Of a DNA stretch of 64,000 bases, positions 8,632 to 16,687 are shown piece by piece. The notes beneath the pieces are model-generated. The model made no database searches and was not told the origin of the DNA. It saw nothing but the letters and a program-made list of their open reading frames with translations. Source of the stretch: an uncultured Desulfobacteraceae bacterium. GTDB taxonomy: Bacteria; Desulfobacterota; Desulfobacteria; Desulfobacterales; UBA5852. Made by a program: the position numbers and the translations under genes. Position 1 is the stretch's first letter; each line of letters starts with the position of its first letter. Where the stretch lies: contig CAJXSL010000001.1 in NCBI GenBank assembly GCA_913060875.1, positions 124,001 to 188,000 on the forward strand. The letters run 5' to 3'.

Positions 8632-9771
8632 ATGAATTCTATCCGTGTCCTATTGCTATGTGCCGGCATGCTGCTTCTCCTCATCTTTTTGGCAGGAGGG
8701 ATACAAGGGGAGGAAGCAGACGGTTTTAAAGCGGTCACGGGGCCGTGTGGATTTCGTTTTCCCGCCGATCACGGCGCGCACCCGGGCTATCGTACGGAAT
8801 GGTGGTACTATACCGGCAACCTGACCGCCGAATCCGGGGAGCGTTTCGGTTTCCAGTTGACGTTTTTCCGCCGCCAACTACGGCCGTCCGATGCCCTCCG
8901 GACGTGGCCCCAGCCCCCGTCGGCCTGGCGCACCCACCAGATCTATCTGGCCCACGCTGCCCTGACCGATATCTCCGGTCGGCGGCACATCATGGCCGAA
9001 AAGGTGAGCCGCGAGGTGCTCGGCATGGCCGGCGCCGTTCAGAGCCCCAGGGATGTGAGGGTCTTTTTACATGATTGGGAGACGGCGATCACGCCTGCCG
9101 GTCATTTCCTGCGTGTGCGCGCCCCTGCGTTCACCCTGGAACTGAGCCTTGTGCCCACCAAAGGACCGGTGCCCCACGGTGATGCGGGCTACAGCCGCAA
9201 AGGCAGCCTGCCGGAGCAGGCCAGCTGCTATTATTCCTTTCCGCGCATGAAAGCCCGCGGCCGGATCGTCTCAGGCAAGACCCCTTACAGGGTGACCGGG
9301 TCAGCCTGGATGGATCATGAATTCAGCACAGCCCCGCTGGCCGAAGGGGTCACCGGATGGGACTGGTTCAGCATTCAGCTCGACGACCAGCGGGAACTCA
9401 TGATGTTTCTCCTGCGGCTCAAAACGGGCGGCCTTCACCCTGCTTCGGCCGGTACCCTTATCCATCCGGGCGGGGAGACCATTCACCTGCGCCATACGGA
9501 CTTCCAGGCTCAGGTGCAGCGCCGCTGGACCAGCCCAACCACCGGTGCGACCTATCCCCTGGGCTGGTCCATCCGCCTGCCCGGACATGGGATGACCCTG
9601 GCCCTGGCGGCTGCATTGGACGACCAGGAAATGGTCACCACCGGCAGCACCGGTGTCACCTATTGGGAGGGGAGTTTGTCGGTTAAGGGGCAGGCCGGAG
9701 GCAATCCCCTGTCCGGACAAGGATATATGGAACTGACCGGTTATGCTGATCCGGAGGCACCGCCATTGTGA
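8632..9771 (+). CDS. Secreted AttH/CrtC-type lipocalin-like protein
   Basis: A 379-residue exported protein: a hydrophobic signal segment (LLLCAGMLLLLIFLAGG) at residues 7-24 and then the family landmarks HPGYRTEWWYYTGNL, FGFQLTFFRR, and MDHEFSTAPL with GWDWFSIQL. This is the COG5621 predicted secreted hydrolase family, related to carotenoid 1,2-hydratase CrtC. Family members sit with ABC ATPase/FtsX permease genes, as here. The protein may bind or hydrate a hydrophobic ligand delivered by the transporter; that role is inference. No strong ribosome site precedes the ATG. Confidence 0.88.
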   Translation: MNSIRVLLLCAGMLLLLIFLAGGIQGEEADGFKAVTGPCGFRFPADHGAHPGYRTEWWYYTGNLTAESGERFGFQLTFFRRQLRPSDALRTWPQPPSAWRTHQIYLAHAALTDISGRRHIMAEKVSREVLGMAGAVQSPRDVRVFLHDWETAITPAGHFLRVRAPAFTLELSLVPTKGPVPHGDAGYSRKGSLPEQASCYYSFPRMKARGRIVSGKTPYRVTGSAWMDHEFSTAPLAEGVTGWDWFSIQLDDQRELMMFLLRLKTGGLHPASAGTLIHPGGETIHLRHTDFQAQVQRRWTSPTTGATYPLGWSIRLPGHGMTLALAAALDDQEMVTTGSTGVTYWEGSLSVKGQAGGNPLSGQGYMELTGYADPEAPPL

Positions 9772-9784
9772 GCCAAATTTGCGC

Positions 9785-9813
9785 TTGACAGCTTTAAGGT
9801 ATTTCTTTAAAGT
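9785..9813 (+). promoter_or_regulatory. Predicted sigma-70 promoter
   Basis: TTGACA (9785-9790) and TAAAGT (9808-9813) are separated by 17 bp. They lie directly upstream of the Fur-like palindrome and 35 bp before the start of the Cys/Met-rich secreted protein. Confidence 0.55.
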
Positions 9814-9815
9814 TT

Positions 9816-9832
9816 TTAAGAATAATTCTTAA
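9816..9832. promoter_or_regulatory. Fur-family operator (7-1-7 palindrome)
   Basis: TTAAGAATAATTCTTAA is a 17-bp palindrome with one central unpaired base. Its inner part, TAAGAAT-A-ATTCTTA, has the 7-1-7 layout and AAT-N-ATT core of the Fur box consensus TGATAAT-N-ATTATCA. It lies just after the -10 element, where a bound repressor would block transcription. Fur itself is not in the window. Confidence 0.55.
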
Positions 9833-9847
9833 TAAGGATCATTCCCG

Positions 9848-10255
9848 GTGAAGAATCGCACGCATCTATCCATTTTTTTGGCCATTTTTTTGGTCATAAC
9901 CGTGGCCAGTCAGGCGGCATTGGCATTCAGCATGCCCTGCCGGGGGACATCCGACTGTTGCTGCGTGACCCCGGCCATGGACATGTCGGCTGCCATGCCC
10001 ACCGGCATGGGCCAGAACTGCTGCGAGACCACGCCTGAAAAATCCTGCGACATCGAAACGACCATGCCTGGTTCGGCGGCACCCTACCTTTCCAGTACCG
10101 TTGCCGGCAGTGTGGATCTATACGGGGCCTTCCAACCGGCCGCGTTTGCTGTAGATTCAGCGGATAGCGCCCTGAATTCGGTCTTTCGCTCCAGGGATTT
10201 ACCCGATCGCGGCAGGCCCCCCATCTATCTCCAGAAGCAATCCTTCCTGTGTTGA
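9848..10255 (+). CDS. Secreted Cys/Met-rich protein, possible metal binding
   Basis: A 135-residue protein starting at GTG. A signal peptide (FLAIFLVITVASQAALA) is followed by a mature region with CRGTSDCCCV, MDMSAAMPTGM, CCETTPEKSC and a C-terminal Cys (PPIYLQKQSFLC). The many Cys and Met residues suggest metal or redox function in the periplasm; this is inference, as I do not recognise a named family. Promoter and Fur-like box lie immediately upstream. It may belong to the same iron-responsive set as the DUF2318 operon that begins 431 bp downstream. Confidence 0.7.
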   Translation: MKNRTHLSIFLAIFLVITVASQAALAFSMPCRGTSDCCCVTPAMDMSAAMPTGMGQNCCETTPEKSCDIETTMPGSAAPYLSSTVAGSVDLYGAFQPAAFAVDSADSALNSVFRSRDLPDRGRPPIYLQKQSFLC

Positions 10256-10686
10256 AGCCCCCTGCGGGCATCCTGATGTAAAAATGGTCTCTTGTGACGG
10301 ATCATGGCGGACGCGATTGTGCTTTTGCCGGATTCAGGACGACCTTCGGGCAATCCATCAGGATTTCTTCGGCCTTTTAAGCTAAACCGCAATCATCGTA
10401 CGGTGCGCCTCCAAGGGAGGATGCCTACGGATTTGTTATCACTCAGGCAATTCATTCCCTCATGGTATTCATTCCGGCGCAGGGCGGAATCTTTTGGTAA
10501 GGGACGGGTCGCAATGAGATCCCGGCTTTCGCCGGGATGACCGGAGGGCAATTGCTTTGCCAGATCAATCATGCCGTACATGTCCTGAAAGGGACGAGCG
10601 CAAGTACAAACGACCGTCTGCGCAGCTAGGTTCTCCTGGCAGCAATTTAGGACGATAACAGTTTGATATATTAGGAGATAAAACTC
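10256..10686 (+). other. Intergenic stretch with REP-like hairpin
   Basis: A 431-bp gap. Around 10470-10550 it carries a REP-like sequence with a perfect hairpin (ATCCCGGC / GCCGGGAT, 10519-10538). The last 20 bases provide the TAGGAGA ribosome site of the DUF2318 gene. No gene is supported. Confidence 0.55.
10519..10538. repeat. REP-like hairpin
   Basis: ATCCCGGC, loop TTTC, GCCGGGAT forms a perfect 8-bp stem. Sequences of the form CCCGGCTTTCGCCGGGATGA are a common dispersed intergenic repeat in proteobacteria. It could also act as a transcript end or stabiliser. Confidence 0.55.
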
Positions 10687-11292
10687 ATGGGAAAGCATAA
10701 AAAGAAAGCAAAACATCAGCATACCCCGAACACCCAGCAGGACCTGCGGGACCGGAAAAAAGCGGCTGTCATGGGCAGTGACACCAACAAGAGCAAGATG
10801 ATGCCGATCATCCTGGGGGTGGTCCTCGTGGCGGCAGTTGCCGGCGGCTATACTGTTTACACGCAACTGTCGGCCACGACAGCCCCCACCAAGATTGCCG
10901 CGGCCCCGATTCTCAGCCCGGCCATTGCAGAGGCCAGCCTGGTGTCCTATCCGGTTAGTCTCTTTGACGACGGCAAGGCCCGACACTTTGATTTCCGGGA
11001 TGGTGATAAGACCATCCGCTATTTCGTGATCAAAAGCGCCGACGGCGTCATCCGGGCGGCTTTCGATGCCTGCGATGTCTGCTGGCCGGCCGGCAAGGGC
11101 TACTACCAGGAAGGCGACGTCATGGTCTGCCGCAACTGCGGCCGCAAGTTTGCCTCCCATCTCGTGAACGAAGTCCAGGGGGGCTGCAACCCCGCACCCC
11201 TGAAGCGTAAGGTGGAAAACGGTATGCTGGTGATCCGCCCGGATGATATCCGCAGCGGTGCCGGCTACTTCAACTTCAAGGGGAAGGCCTGA
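10687..11292 (+). CDS. DUF2318 membrane-anchored protein (Cj1660/FtrD-like)
   Basis: A 201-residue protein with one N-terminal membrane anchor (about residues 38-58). The DUF2318 domain follows: FDACDVCWPAGKGYYQEGD, then CRNCGRKFASH, a later Cys in GGCNP, and a terminal GAGYF. The CxxC pairs are typical of the family and likely bind metal or act in redox. It starts a tight cluster with an FtsX permease (2-bp gap) and an ABC ATPase (10-bp gap), the same set found next to Campylobacter p19 (cj1660-cj1663) and in Ftr iron systems. A role in ferrous iron handling is inferred from this synteny. Confidence 0.85.
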   Translation: MGKHKKKAKHQHTPNTQQDLRDRKKAAVMGSDTNKSKMMPIILGVVLVAAVAGGYTVYTQLSATTAPTKIAAAPILSPAIAEASLVSYPVSLFDDGKARHFDFRDGDKTIRYFVIKSADGVIRAAFDACDVCWPAGKGYYQEGDVMVCRNCGRKFASHLVNEVQGGCNPAPLKRKVENGMLVIRPDDIRSGAGYFNFKGKA

Positions 11293-11294
11293 TC

Positions 11295-12452
11295 ATGACA
11301 CTGAAACAAATTGCCATCCAGAATCTTCTGCGGCGCAAAGGCAAGGCCCTGCTGATCCTGGTGGGCCTGGTGCTGGGTATCGGGACGGTGGTCACGGTCA
11401 TCAGCTTCTCCGACGCCGTCACGGGCGATATCAATCATAAGCTCGAGAAATACGGCGCCAACATCCTGGTGGTGCCGCGCACCGAAAACCTTTCGCTGAG
11501 CTACGGCGGCATCCAGATGGGCGGCATCTCCTTTGACATGCAGGAACTGCGGGAGACCGACCTGGAAGCGGTGAAGCACATCAAGAACTACCGCAACATT
11601 GCCGCCATGGGGCCCATGGCCCTCGGGGCCGTGCGTGTGAACGACCGGCCTGTCATGCTGGCGGGTGTGGATTTCGAAGAGGCCCGCATCCTCAAACCCT
11701 GGTGGAAGGTCGAGGGCGGGCAGCCGGGGGCCGGCGGCATTCTGGCGGGGGCCGAGGCGGCCCGCGTGCTCGGTCTGGCGGTCGGGAATTCCCTGGACCT
11801 GGGGGGGCATCCCCTGGTTGTGACCGGCATCCTGATGCCCACCGGTTCCCAGGACGACCAACTGCTTTTCACCACCCTGCCCACGGCCCAGAACGTGTTA
11901 AATATGCCTGGACGGGTTTCCATGGTGGAGGTGGCCGCGCTTTGCACGGGCTGCCCCATCGAAGACATGGTCAGACAGATCAGCGCAGCCCTGCCGGGCG
12001 CCAAGGTCATGGCCATTCAGCAGGTGGTCAAAGGGCGCATGGAGACACTGGCCCAGTTCAAGAAACTGTCCTTCGGGGTGTCGGTGATCATCGTTCTCAT
12101 CGGCAGCCTGGTGGTGCTGGTCACCATGACCGGCAGTGTGCGGGAACGCAAAGAGGAAATCGGCGTTTTCCGCGCCATAGGATTCCGCAAGGCCCACGTC
12201 ATGCGGATTATCCTGATGGAAGCCACCCTGATCGCACTGGCGGCCGGCATCGTCGGCTATCTCGGATCCATGGGGGCCACCCGGCTGGCGTTGATGCTGT
12301 TTGCCGACAATCCCCACGTGGCCTTGCCCTGGAACGTGCCGTTGGCTGCGGGTGCTCTGGGCATGTCGCTGGTGGTGGGGGTTCTGGCCTCCGTATACCC
12401 GGCCCTGACGGCCGCCCGCATGGACCCCAACGATGCGCTGCGCGCACTATGA
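11295..12452 (+). CDS. FtsX-family ABC permease (Cj1661/1662-like)
   Basis: A 385-residue MacB-type permease: an N-terminal helix (about 17-38), a periplasmic MacB-PCD domain, then an FtsX block of three helices from about residue 260 to the C-terminus (SVIIVLIGSLVVLVTM; RKAHVMRIILMEATLIALAAG; AAGALGMSLVVGVLASVYP). It lies between the DUF2318 gene and the ATPase with almost no spacing. The Campylobacter counterpart has two permease genes; only one is present here, so it may work as a homodimer. Confidence 0.9.
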   Translation: MTLKQIAIQNLLRRKGKALLILVGLVLGIGTVVTVISFSDAVTGDINHKLEKYGANILVVPRTENLSLSYGGIQMGGISFDMQELRETDLEAVKHIKNYRNIAAMGPMALGAVRVNDRPVMLAGVDFEEARILKPWWKVEGGQPGAGGILAGAEAARVLGLAVGNSLDLGGHPLVVTGILMPTGSQDDQLLFTTLPTAQNVLNMPGRVSMVEVAALCTGCPIEDMVRQISAALPGAKVMAIQQVVKGRMETLAQFKKLSFGVSVIIVLIGSLVVLVTMTGSVRERKEEIGVFRAIGFRKAHVMRIILMEATLIALAAGIVGYLGSMGATRLALMLFADNPHVALPWNVPLAAGALGMSLVVGVLASVYPALTAARMDPNDALRAL

Positions 12453-12462
12453 GAGGTGAAAC

Positions 12463-13170
12463 ATGAGCACGATGAAGGGTGAAAACCTGACCAAACAATA
12501 CGGTTACGGCGAAGCGGCCGTGACCGCCATCGACGGTATGACCTTCATGATCGGATCGGGAGAGTTCGTGGGCATCATGGGGGAATCCGGCGCCGGCAAA
12601 TCGACCCTGTTGTCGATCATGGGCGCCATGAACGCGCCCAGTGCCGGGACCCTGACGGTGGAAGGCATCGACGTTTACAGTCTGGGGCAGGAGCAGCGGG
12701 CCGATTTCCGCCGGGAGTTTCTGGGGTTCGTCTTCCAGAGTTTTCATCTGATCGCCTACCTGACCCTGGAAGAGAACGTGATGCTGCCCCTGGCGACCAT
12801 CCGCATGCCGCGCCGCCGCAAACTGGAAATGGCCCGGTACGCCCTTGCGGCCGTGGGCCTGGACGGCAAAGGACGACGCCTGCCGAGCCAGATATCCGGC
12901 GGAGAAAAAGAGCGTACGGCCATTGCGCGGGCCATCGTCAACCAGCCGCCGATCCTCCTGGCGGACGAACCCACCGGGAACCTGGACTCCCGCACTTCCC
13001 GTGAGATCATGGAACTGCTCCAGGGGCTCAAGAACGACGGGACCACGGTTGTCATGGTGACCCACAGCCGGGAATGCGCCCGATTTGCGGACCGGATCCT
13101 CCAGGTGGCCGACGGCCACCTGAAGGGGGATGCCTGCCCCACGGACGATGTTCGGGTAAAGGCCGCCTGA
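12463..13170 (+). CDS. ABC transporter ATP-binding protein (Cj1663-like)
   Basis: A 235-residue MacB/LolD-type ATPase: Walker A GESGAGKST, signature ISGGEKERT, Walker B ILLADEP, H-loop VMVTHS. A GAGAGGTGAAAC ribosome site precedes the ATG. It completes the DUF2318-permease-ATPase operon. The signature has KERT where QQR is usual, which does not argue against function. Confidence 0.92.
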   Translation: MSTMKGENLTKQYGYGEAAVTAIDGMTFMIGSGEFVGIMGESGAGKSTLLSIMGAMNAPSAGTLTVEGIDVYSLGQEQRADFRREFLGFVFQSFHLIAYLTLEENVMLPLATIRMPRRRKLEMARYALAAVGLDGKGRRLPSQISGGEKERTAIARAIVNQPPILLADEPTGNLDSRTSREIMELLQGLKNDGTTVVMVTHSRECARFADRILQVADGHLKGDACPTDDVRVKAA

Positions 13171-13280
13171 GGGAACAATCGGGAGGCGGCCTGACGGCGG
13201 TCCGCTTCCCGGTTTCTACATCTTTTGCAAAACCGTTGTTTTTCTTGCTTCCCAAGAGGCCCTGGGGCATAAACCGAGGC

Positions 13281-13598
13281 ATGACAGATCATGAACCCAT
13301 CTGGTCGGTTTACATGGTGCGAACCGAGGACGACCGCCTGTATTCCGGCGTGAGCACCGATGTGCGCCGCCGCTACAAAGAACACCAGGCCGGCGGCGCC
13401 CGAGCCGCTAAATATCTGAAGGCGCACCATCCCCATTCTCTGGTTTTTGTGATGCCGGTCGGATCGCGTTCCTTAGCCCAGAAGGTCGAATATTATTTGA
13501 AACGCCTGCCGCGGGGCTGCAAAGAAGCTGTCATCAAACGACAAAAGCTCGTGTTCGATCCCTATAGCGGTAAGATTTCGATTGAGCGTATCGCATGA
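13281..13598 (+). CDS. GIY-YIG nuclease superfamily protein (YhbQ-like)
   Basis: A 105-residue single-domain protein. The GIY-YIG motif is WSVYMVRTEDDRLYSGVST with the conserved Arg in VRRRYKEHQ and the later Glu in KVEYYLKRLPR. Stand-alone proteins of this kind (YhbQ/URI family) are common; the cellular role is poorly defined. Open frame continues upstream to 13074 but ATG 13281 (MTDHEPIWSVYMV) fits the family N-terminus. Confidence 0.85.
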   Translation: MTDHEPIWSVYMVRTEDDRLYSGVSTDVRRRYKEHQAGGARAAKYLKAHHPHSLVFVMPVGSRSLAQKVEYYLKRLPRGCKEAVIKRQKLVFDPYSGKISIERIA

Positions 13599-13731
13599 AG
13601 AAATGAATTTTGTCGAATGCGGTGCTATGGTCGATTGGCGACCGACCGGTCGTCTGCAACAATCCCATCACGAAGGCTGTCTGGGGCGATACCCGCGATG
13701 ATGGCGACGGCAAAATGGCTTCGCAAATGGA

Positions 13732-14958
13732 GTGGCTGTCATAGAAACATCAAAAGAAAAAAAGGGTTTACCAACGTATGGAACGTTGATGCTGATCATA
13801 TGCAGCATCACGTTCGGATGCTATCTGGCCGCTTTTATGCGGCTCCCGGTGGTCCCCCTTCTGGCCCGTTCCCTTGGCATCGATACGGCCCGCATCGGTA
13901 TAATCAACGCCGCCTTTTTCCTGATGGCGGGCCTGCTGTCCTTTCCTCTCGGCGTGCTGACGGACCGCTGGGGGCGCAAGCCCATGGCGGCGACCGGATT
14001 ACTGGCACTGGCTGTCGCTTCTTTGGCGCTATATGTCTGCCGCGATTTTAACCATTTCGTCACAGCCTATTTGATCTTGGGTGTCGGCATCGCCGCCTTC
14101 GGTCCCACCATGATGACGCTGGTATCCGTGATATCGCCCCGTTCGCATCTCGGGCGTTCTTACGGTTGGTATACGACAGCACTTTTTTGCGGCATGAGCC
14201 TGGGACCGGCTGCCGGCGGTTATCTGGCGCGCTCGGTCGGCGCGCCGAAGGTGTTCCTTGCGGCCGGCACGCTTCTGCTCCTGGATCTGGGGCTTATGGT
14301 CTGGTTTTTGCCCGGCCGTTTTCAGCCTGCGCAAAGTGCCGGGTTGCCCGGTGAGAGGCCTGTGAACTTACGGAAATTTTTTCACAACCGCCCCCTCCTG
14401 GGGTGCTGGCTCATTACCTTGGGGGCCTGTTTCGGGCTGGGCATGTTCACCAGTTTCATGCCGCTGCATGCCCAGGAAAGGGGGCTGGAGGTCAACCAGA
14501 TCGGCATGGTGTTTCTGGCCCAGGGGCTCTGCAACGGCGCTTCCCGAATACCTTTCGGGCAACTGAGCGACAAGGTCTCCCGGCGGAGCACCCTGGTCAT
14601 CCTTGGCATTCTCCTCTACATCCTGGCCTTGTCGGGTTGCGGCCTTGCCCGGACGTTGGTGCATTTTATGCTGGCGGCCAGTCTGTTGGGGATCAGCATG
14701 GGGCTGGCTTTCACCTCGGTGGGCGCCCTGATTGCCGAAGCCGTTCCGGCGGCTCACCGGGGCAGTGCCATGGGAGGCTACAACACCTGCATCTACATTG
14801 GCATGATGATGAGTTCGTGGACCATGGGCATGGTCTGTGCGACCATCGGTTTTGTCTGGGGCTTTTATCTGACGGCGGCCGTCAATCTGATTTTTTTGGG
14901 AGGGTTCGGTATTTTGGTCAGGGGCTTTCAGTCGCCCCGGGGTGTATTGTCGCCCTGA
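13732..14958 (+). CDS. Major facilitator superfamily transporter
   Basis: A 408-residue inner-membrane protein with about 12 hydrophobic helices. The MFS loop 2-3 motif is GVLTDRWGRKPM and the equivalent second-half loop is GQLSDKVSRRSTL. The substrate is not evident. The start is uncertain: GTG 13732 or ATG 13789, which would begin directly at the first helix (MLIICSITFG). A strong hairpin terminator follows the stop. Confidence 0.85.
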   Translation: MAVIETSKEKKGLPTYGTLMLIICSITFGCYLAAFMRLPVVPLLARSLGIDTARIGIINAAFFLMAGLLSFPLGVLTDRWGRKPMAATGLLALAVASLALYVCRDFNHFVTAYLILGVGIAAFGPTMMTLVSVISPRSHLGRSYGWYTTALFCGMSLGPAAGGYLARSVGAPKVFLAAGTLLLLDLGLMVWFLPGRFQPAQSAGLPGERPVNLRKFFHNRPLLGCWLITLGACFGLGMFTSFMPLHAQERGLEVNQIGMVFLAQGLCNGASRIPFGQLSDKVSRRSTLVILGILLYILALSGCGLARTLVHFMLAASLLGISMGLAFTSVGALIAEAVPAAHRGSAMGGYNTCIYIGMMMSSWTMGMVCATIGFVWGFYLTAAVNLIFLGGFGILVRGFQSPRGVLSP

Positions 14959-14967
14959 GCCTTAAAA

Positions 14968-15004
14968 AAAAGGCACGCCCCCGTGGCAGGAGGGCGTGCC
15001 TTTT
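14968..15004. terminator. Bidirectional intrinsic terminator
   Basis: AAAAGGCACGCCC (14968-14980) pairs perfectly with GGGCGTGCCTTTT (14992-15004) over 13 bp, with an A run before and a T run after. It sits between the convergent MFS and cold-shock genes and can terminate both. Confidence 0.9.
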
Positions 15005-15021
15005 AGAATCGTGAAGGGCTT

Positions 15022-15222
15022 TTAAACGACGGTAACGTTGGCAGCGGCGGGGCCTTTCTGGCCCTGCTCGATGTCGAAGGTTACCTTGTCGCCTTCATTG
15101 AGGGATTTGAAACCGGTCGCATTTATTGCAGAAAAATGCACAAATACATCCGGACCGTCTTCTTGCTCGATGAAGCCGAAGCCTTTATCGCTGTTAAACC
15201 ATTTTACAACTCCATTCGCCAT
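15022..15222 (-). CDS. cspA: Cold-shock domain protein (CspA family)
   Basis: A 66-residue single-stranded nucleic-acid-binding protein. RNP1 is KGFGFIEQE and RNP2 is VFVHFSAI; the C-terminus is [11 protein letters not shown]. These proteins melt RNA secondary structure and are often growth- or cold-regulated. A near-perfect AAAGGAGGA ribosome site precedes the ATG. A long leader of about 120 nt is predicted, as is usual for csp mRNAs. Confidence 0.96.
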   Translation of the reverse strand: MANGVVKWFNSDKGFGFIEQEDGPDVFVHFSAINATGFKSLNEGDKVTFDIEQGQKGPAAANVTVV

Positions 15223-15859
15223 GGTGCCATCCTCCTTTCATAATTTTTTTCTCAAAGTTCCACACTGGAGGTTGCCACTTTGACACATGGAGCAGTCCTT
15301 CAGAACGAAACCGGCCTGCCAAGCCGAAACAGGCCTTTATTGATTACTTTAACAATAAAGAAATTCCCTAAAAAATCAAGTGAAAAAAGAAGAGATCGCT
15401 TCTGCAGGGACCACGACAGAGATGCGCTGGGGTTTTGTGTCGAGAAAAATCAAAAAAAAACAATGGGATATGAAGTTGGTGGCGGTGCGTGCCTGCAGGT
15501 GGGCCGTTTGCGCAGATCAGGTGGCAAAGTCCAATTCGTGGTGTTATTGAACGGTTGGAAGACCTTTGGGGACACTTTAAGCTATCTCAAAATCTGGATT
15601 TTGGTCGTGAGCGAGCATAAAGCCGCATAGGCGCCCCGAAGGAAGTGCCCTCGGGGTACATTCTCAAGTCGTTTGAGGACTTGAGGCGGGGGCACAACGG
15701 TCATATCGGGCGAAAAGACTTTTTTGAAATAGCTTCTATGGAGCGGTCGGAAGATCGCTTTCCGGGAGGAGAAAGTGGATCCGGAGGGACGGTGCATTCC
15801 TGTTTGATCGTATGTGTATATTGCGATAAACAGAATTGCCGATATTGAACGATAGATGC
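15223..15859 (-). other. Intergenic stretch including the cold-shock leader
   Basis: A 637-bp gap between the divergent cspA and mtgA genes. The part nearest cspA (15223-15345) is its likely 5' leader and has a small GGCCTG/CAGGCC hairpin (15314-15336). From about 15380 to 15859 I see only short open frames with poor composition and no ribosome sites. Confidence 0.5.
15352..15379 (-). promoter_or_regulatory. Predicted promoter of the cold-shock gene
   Basis: On the minus strand TTGATT (15379-15374) and TATTGT (15357-15352) are 16 bp apart. This would start the transcript near 15345 and give a leader of roughly 120 nt. Confidence 0.35.
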
Positions 15860-16687
15860 ATGAAAAATAAAAAAAGAAAGGTCACAGAGAGAAGTTTGTC
15901 TACCACACGTAACACCAAAGGTCGTGGGACCCGTCGGAAGATCGCTACGACCAGGACCCTGCGACGGAAGATAGCGGGGACCGGTCGGTCAACCGCTCGT
16001 CAGCCTTCGGGGATCGAAGCTCGATTGGTTTTCCGAATTGTAGCGGGCGCCGGTTCCGCTTTGCTTCTGTTGACCATCCTGATGGTGTTGCCTTGGCGCT
16101 GGCTGGCGCCGCCGACCAGTGCTTTTATGCTGCGCGAGCAGGTTTTCAATGCTAAAGCCATCCAATATCGCTGGGTTTCCTGGGACCGAATATCCCCTTA
16201 TCTATCCATTGCGGTGGTGGCTTCGGAAGATCAGAAATTTCCAGTTCATCACGGGTTTGATTTTGAATCCATTCTGCAGGCTATGGAAGAGAAGAAAAAC
16301 CGTCGCCGCGGGGCCAGCACGATTTCACAGCAGGTTGCCAAAAACCTTTTTCTATGGCCGGGAAGAAGTTATGTCCGCAAGGGAATTGAAGCCTATTATA
16401 CGTTTTTGATTGAAAGCCTGTGGCCCAAACGCCGGATACTGGAGATTTATTTGAATGTGGCGGAGTTCGGGCCGGGTACGTTCGGTGCGGAGGCGGCCAG
16501 CCGGCGGTTTTTCCACAAACCGGCAAGCCGTTTGTCGCTCTGGGAAGCATCGCTGATGGCGGCGGTATTGCCCAATCCCAAAAAAATGTCGGCCGGGCGG
16601 CCATCGACCTATGTGTCGGGCCGGGCAATGGAAATCCGAACATGGGTTCGTAAGCTGGGTGGTGCGCGTTACCTGTCCGGCCTGTGA
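15860..16687 (+). CDS. mtgA: Monofunctional peptidoglycan glycosyltransferase
   Basis: A 275-residue GT51 enzyme that polymerises lipid II glycan strands at the inner membrane. The catalytic block is AVVASEDQKFPVHHGFD (first Glu) with RRGASTISQQVAKNLFLW, and YLNVAEFGPGTFGAEAA follows. One membrane helix (about residues 65-82) precedes it. The cytoplasmic N-terminus of about 55 residues is unusually rich in Arg, Lys and Thr. ATG 15860 is used; ribosome site poor. The gene converges with the sensor kinase and their 3' ends overlap by 19 bp. Confidence 0.92.
   Translation: MKNKKRKVTERSLSTTRNTKGRGTRRKIATTRTLRRKIAGTGRSTARQPSGIEARLVFRIVAGAGSALLLLTILMVLPWRWLAPPTSAFMLREQVFNAKAIQYRWVSWDRISPYLSIAVVASEDQKFPVHHGFDFESILQAMEEKKNRRRGASTISQQVAKNLFLWPGRSYVRKGIEAYYTFLIESLWPKRRILEIYLNVAEFGPGTFGAEAASRRFFHKPASRLSLWEASLMAAVLPNPKKMSAGRPSTYVSGRAMEIRTWVRKLGGARYLSGL

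Noticed and set aside
15280-15630. 116-codon frame between the cold-shock and mtgA genes
   Set aside because: Atypical composition, no ribosome site, starts within the likely cold-shock leader, no family resemblance.
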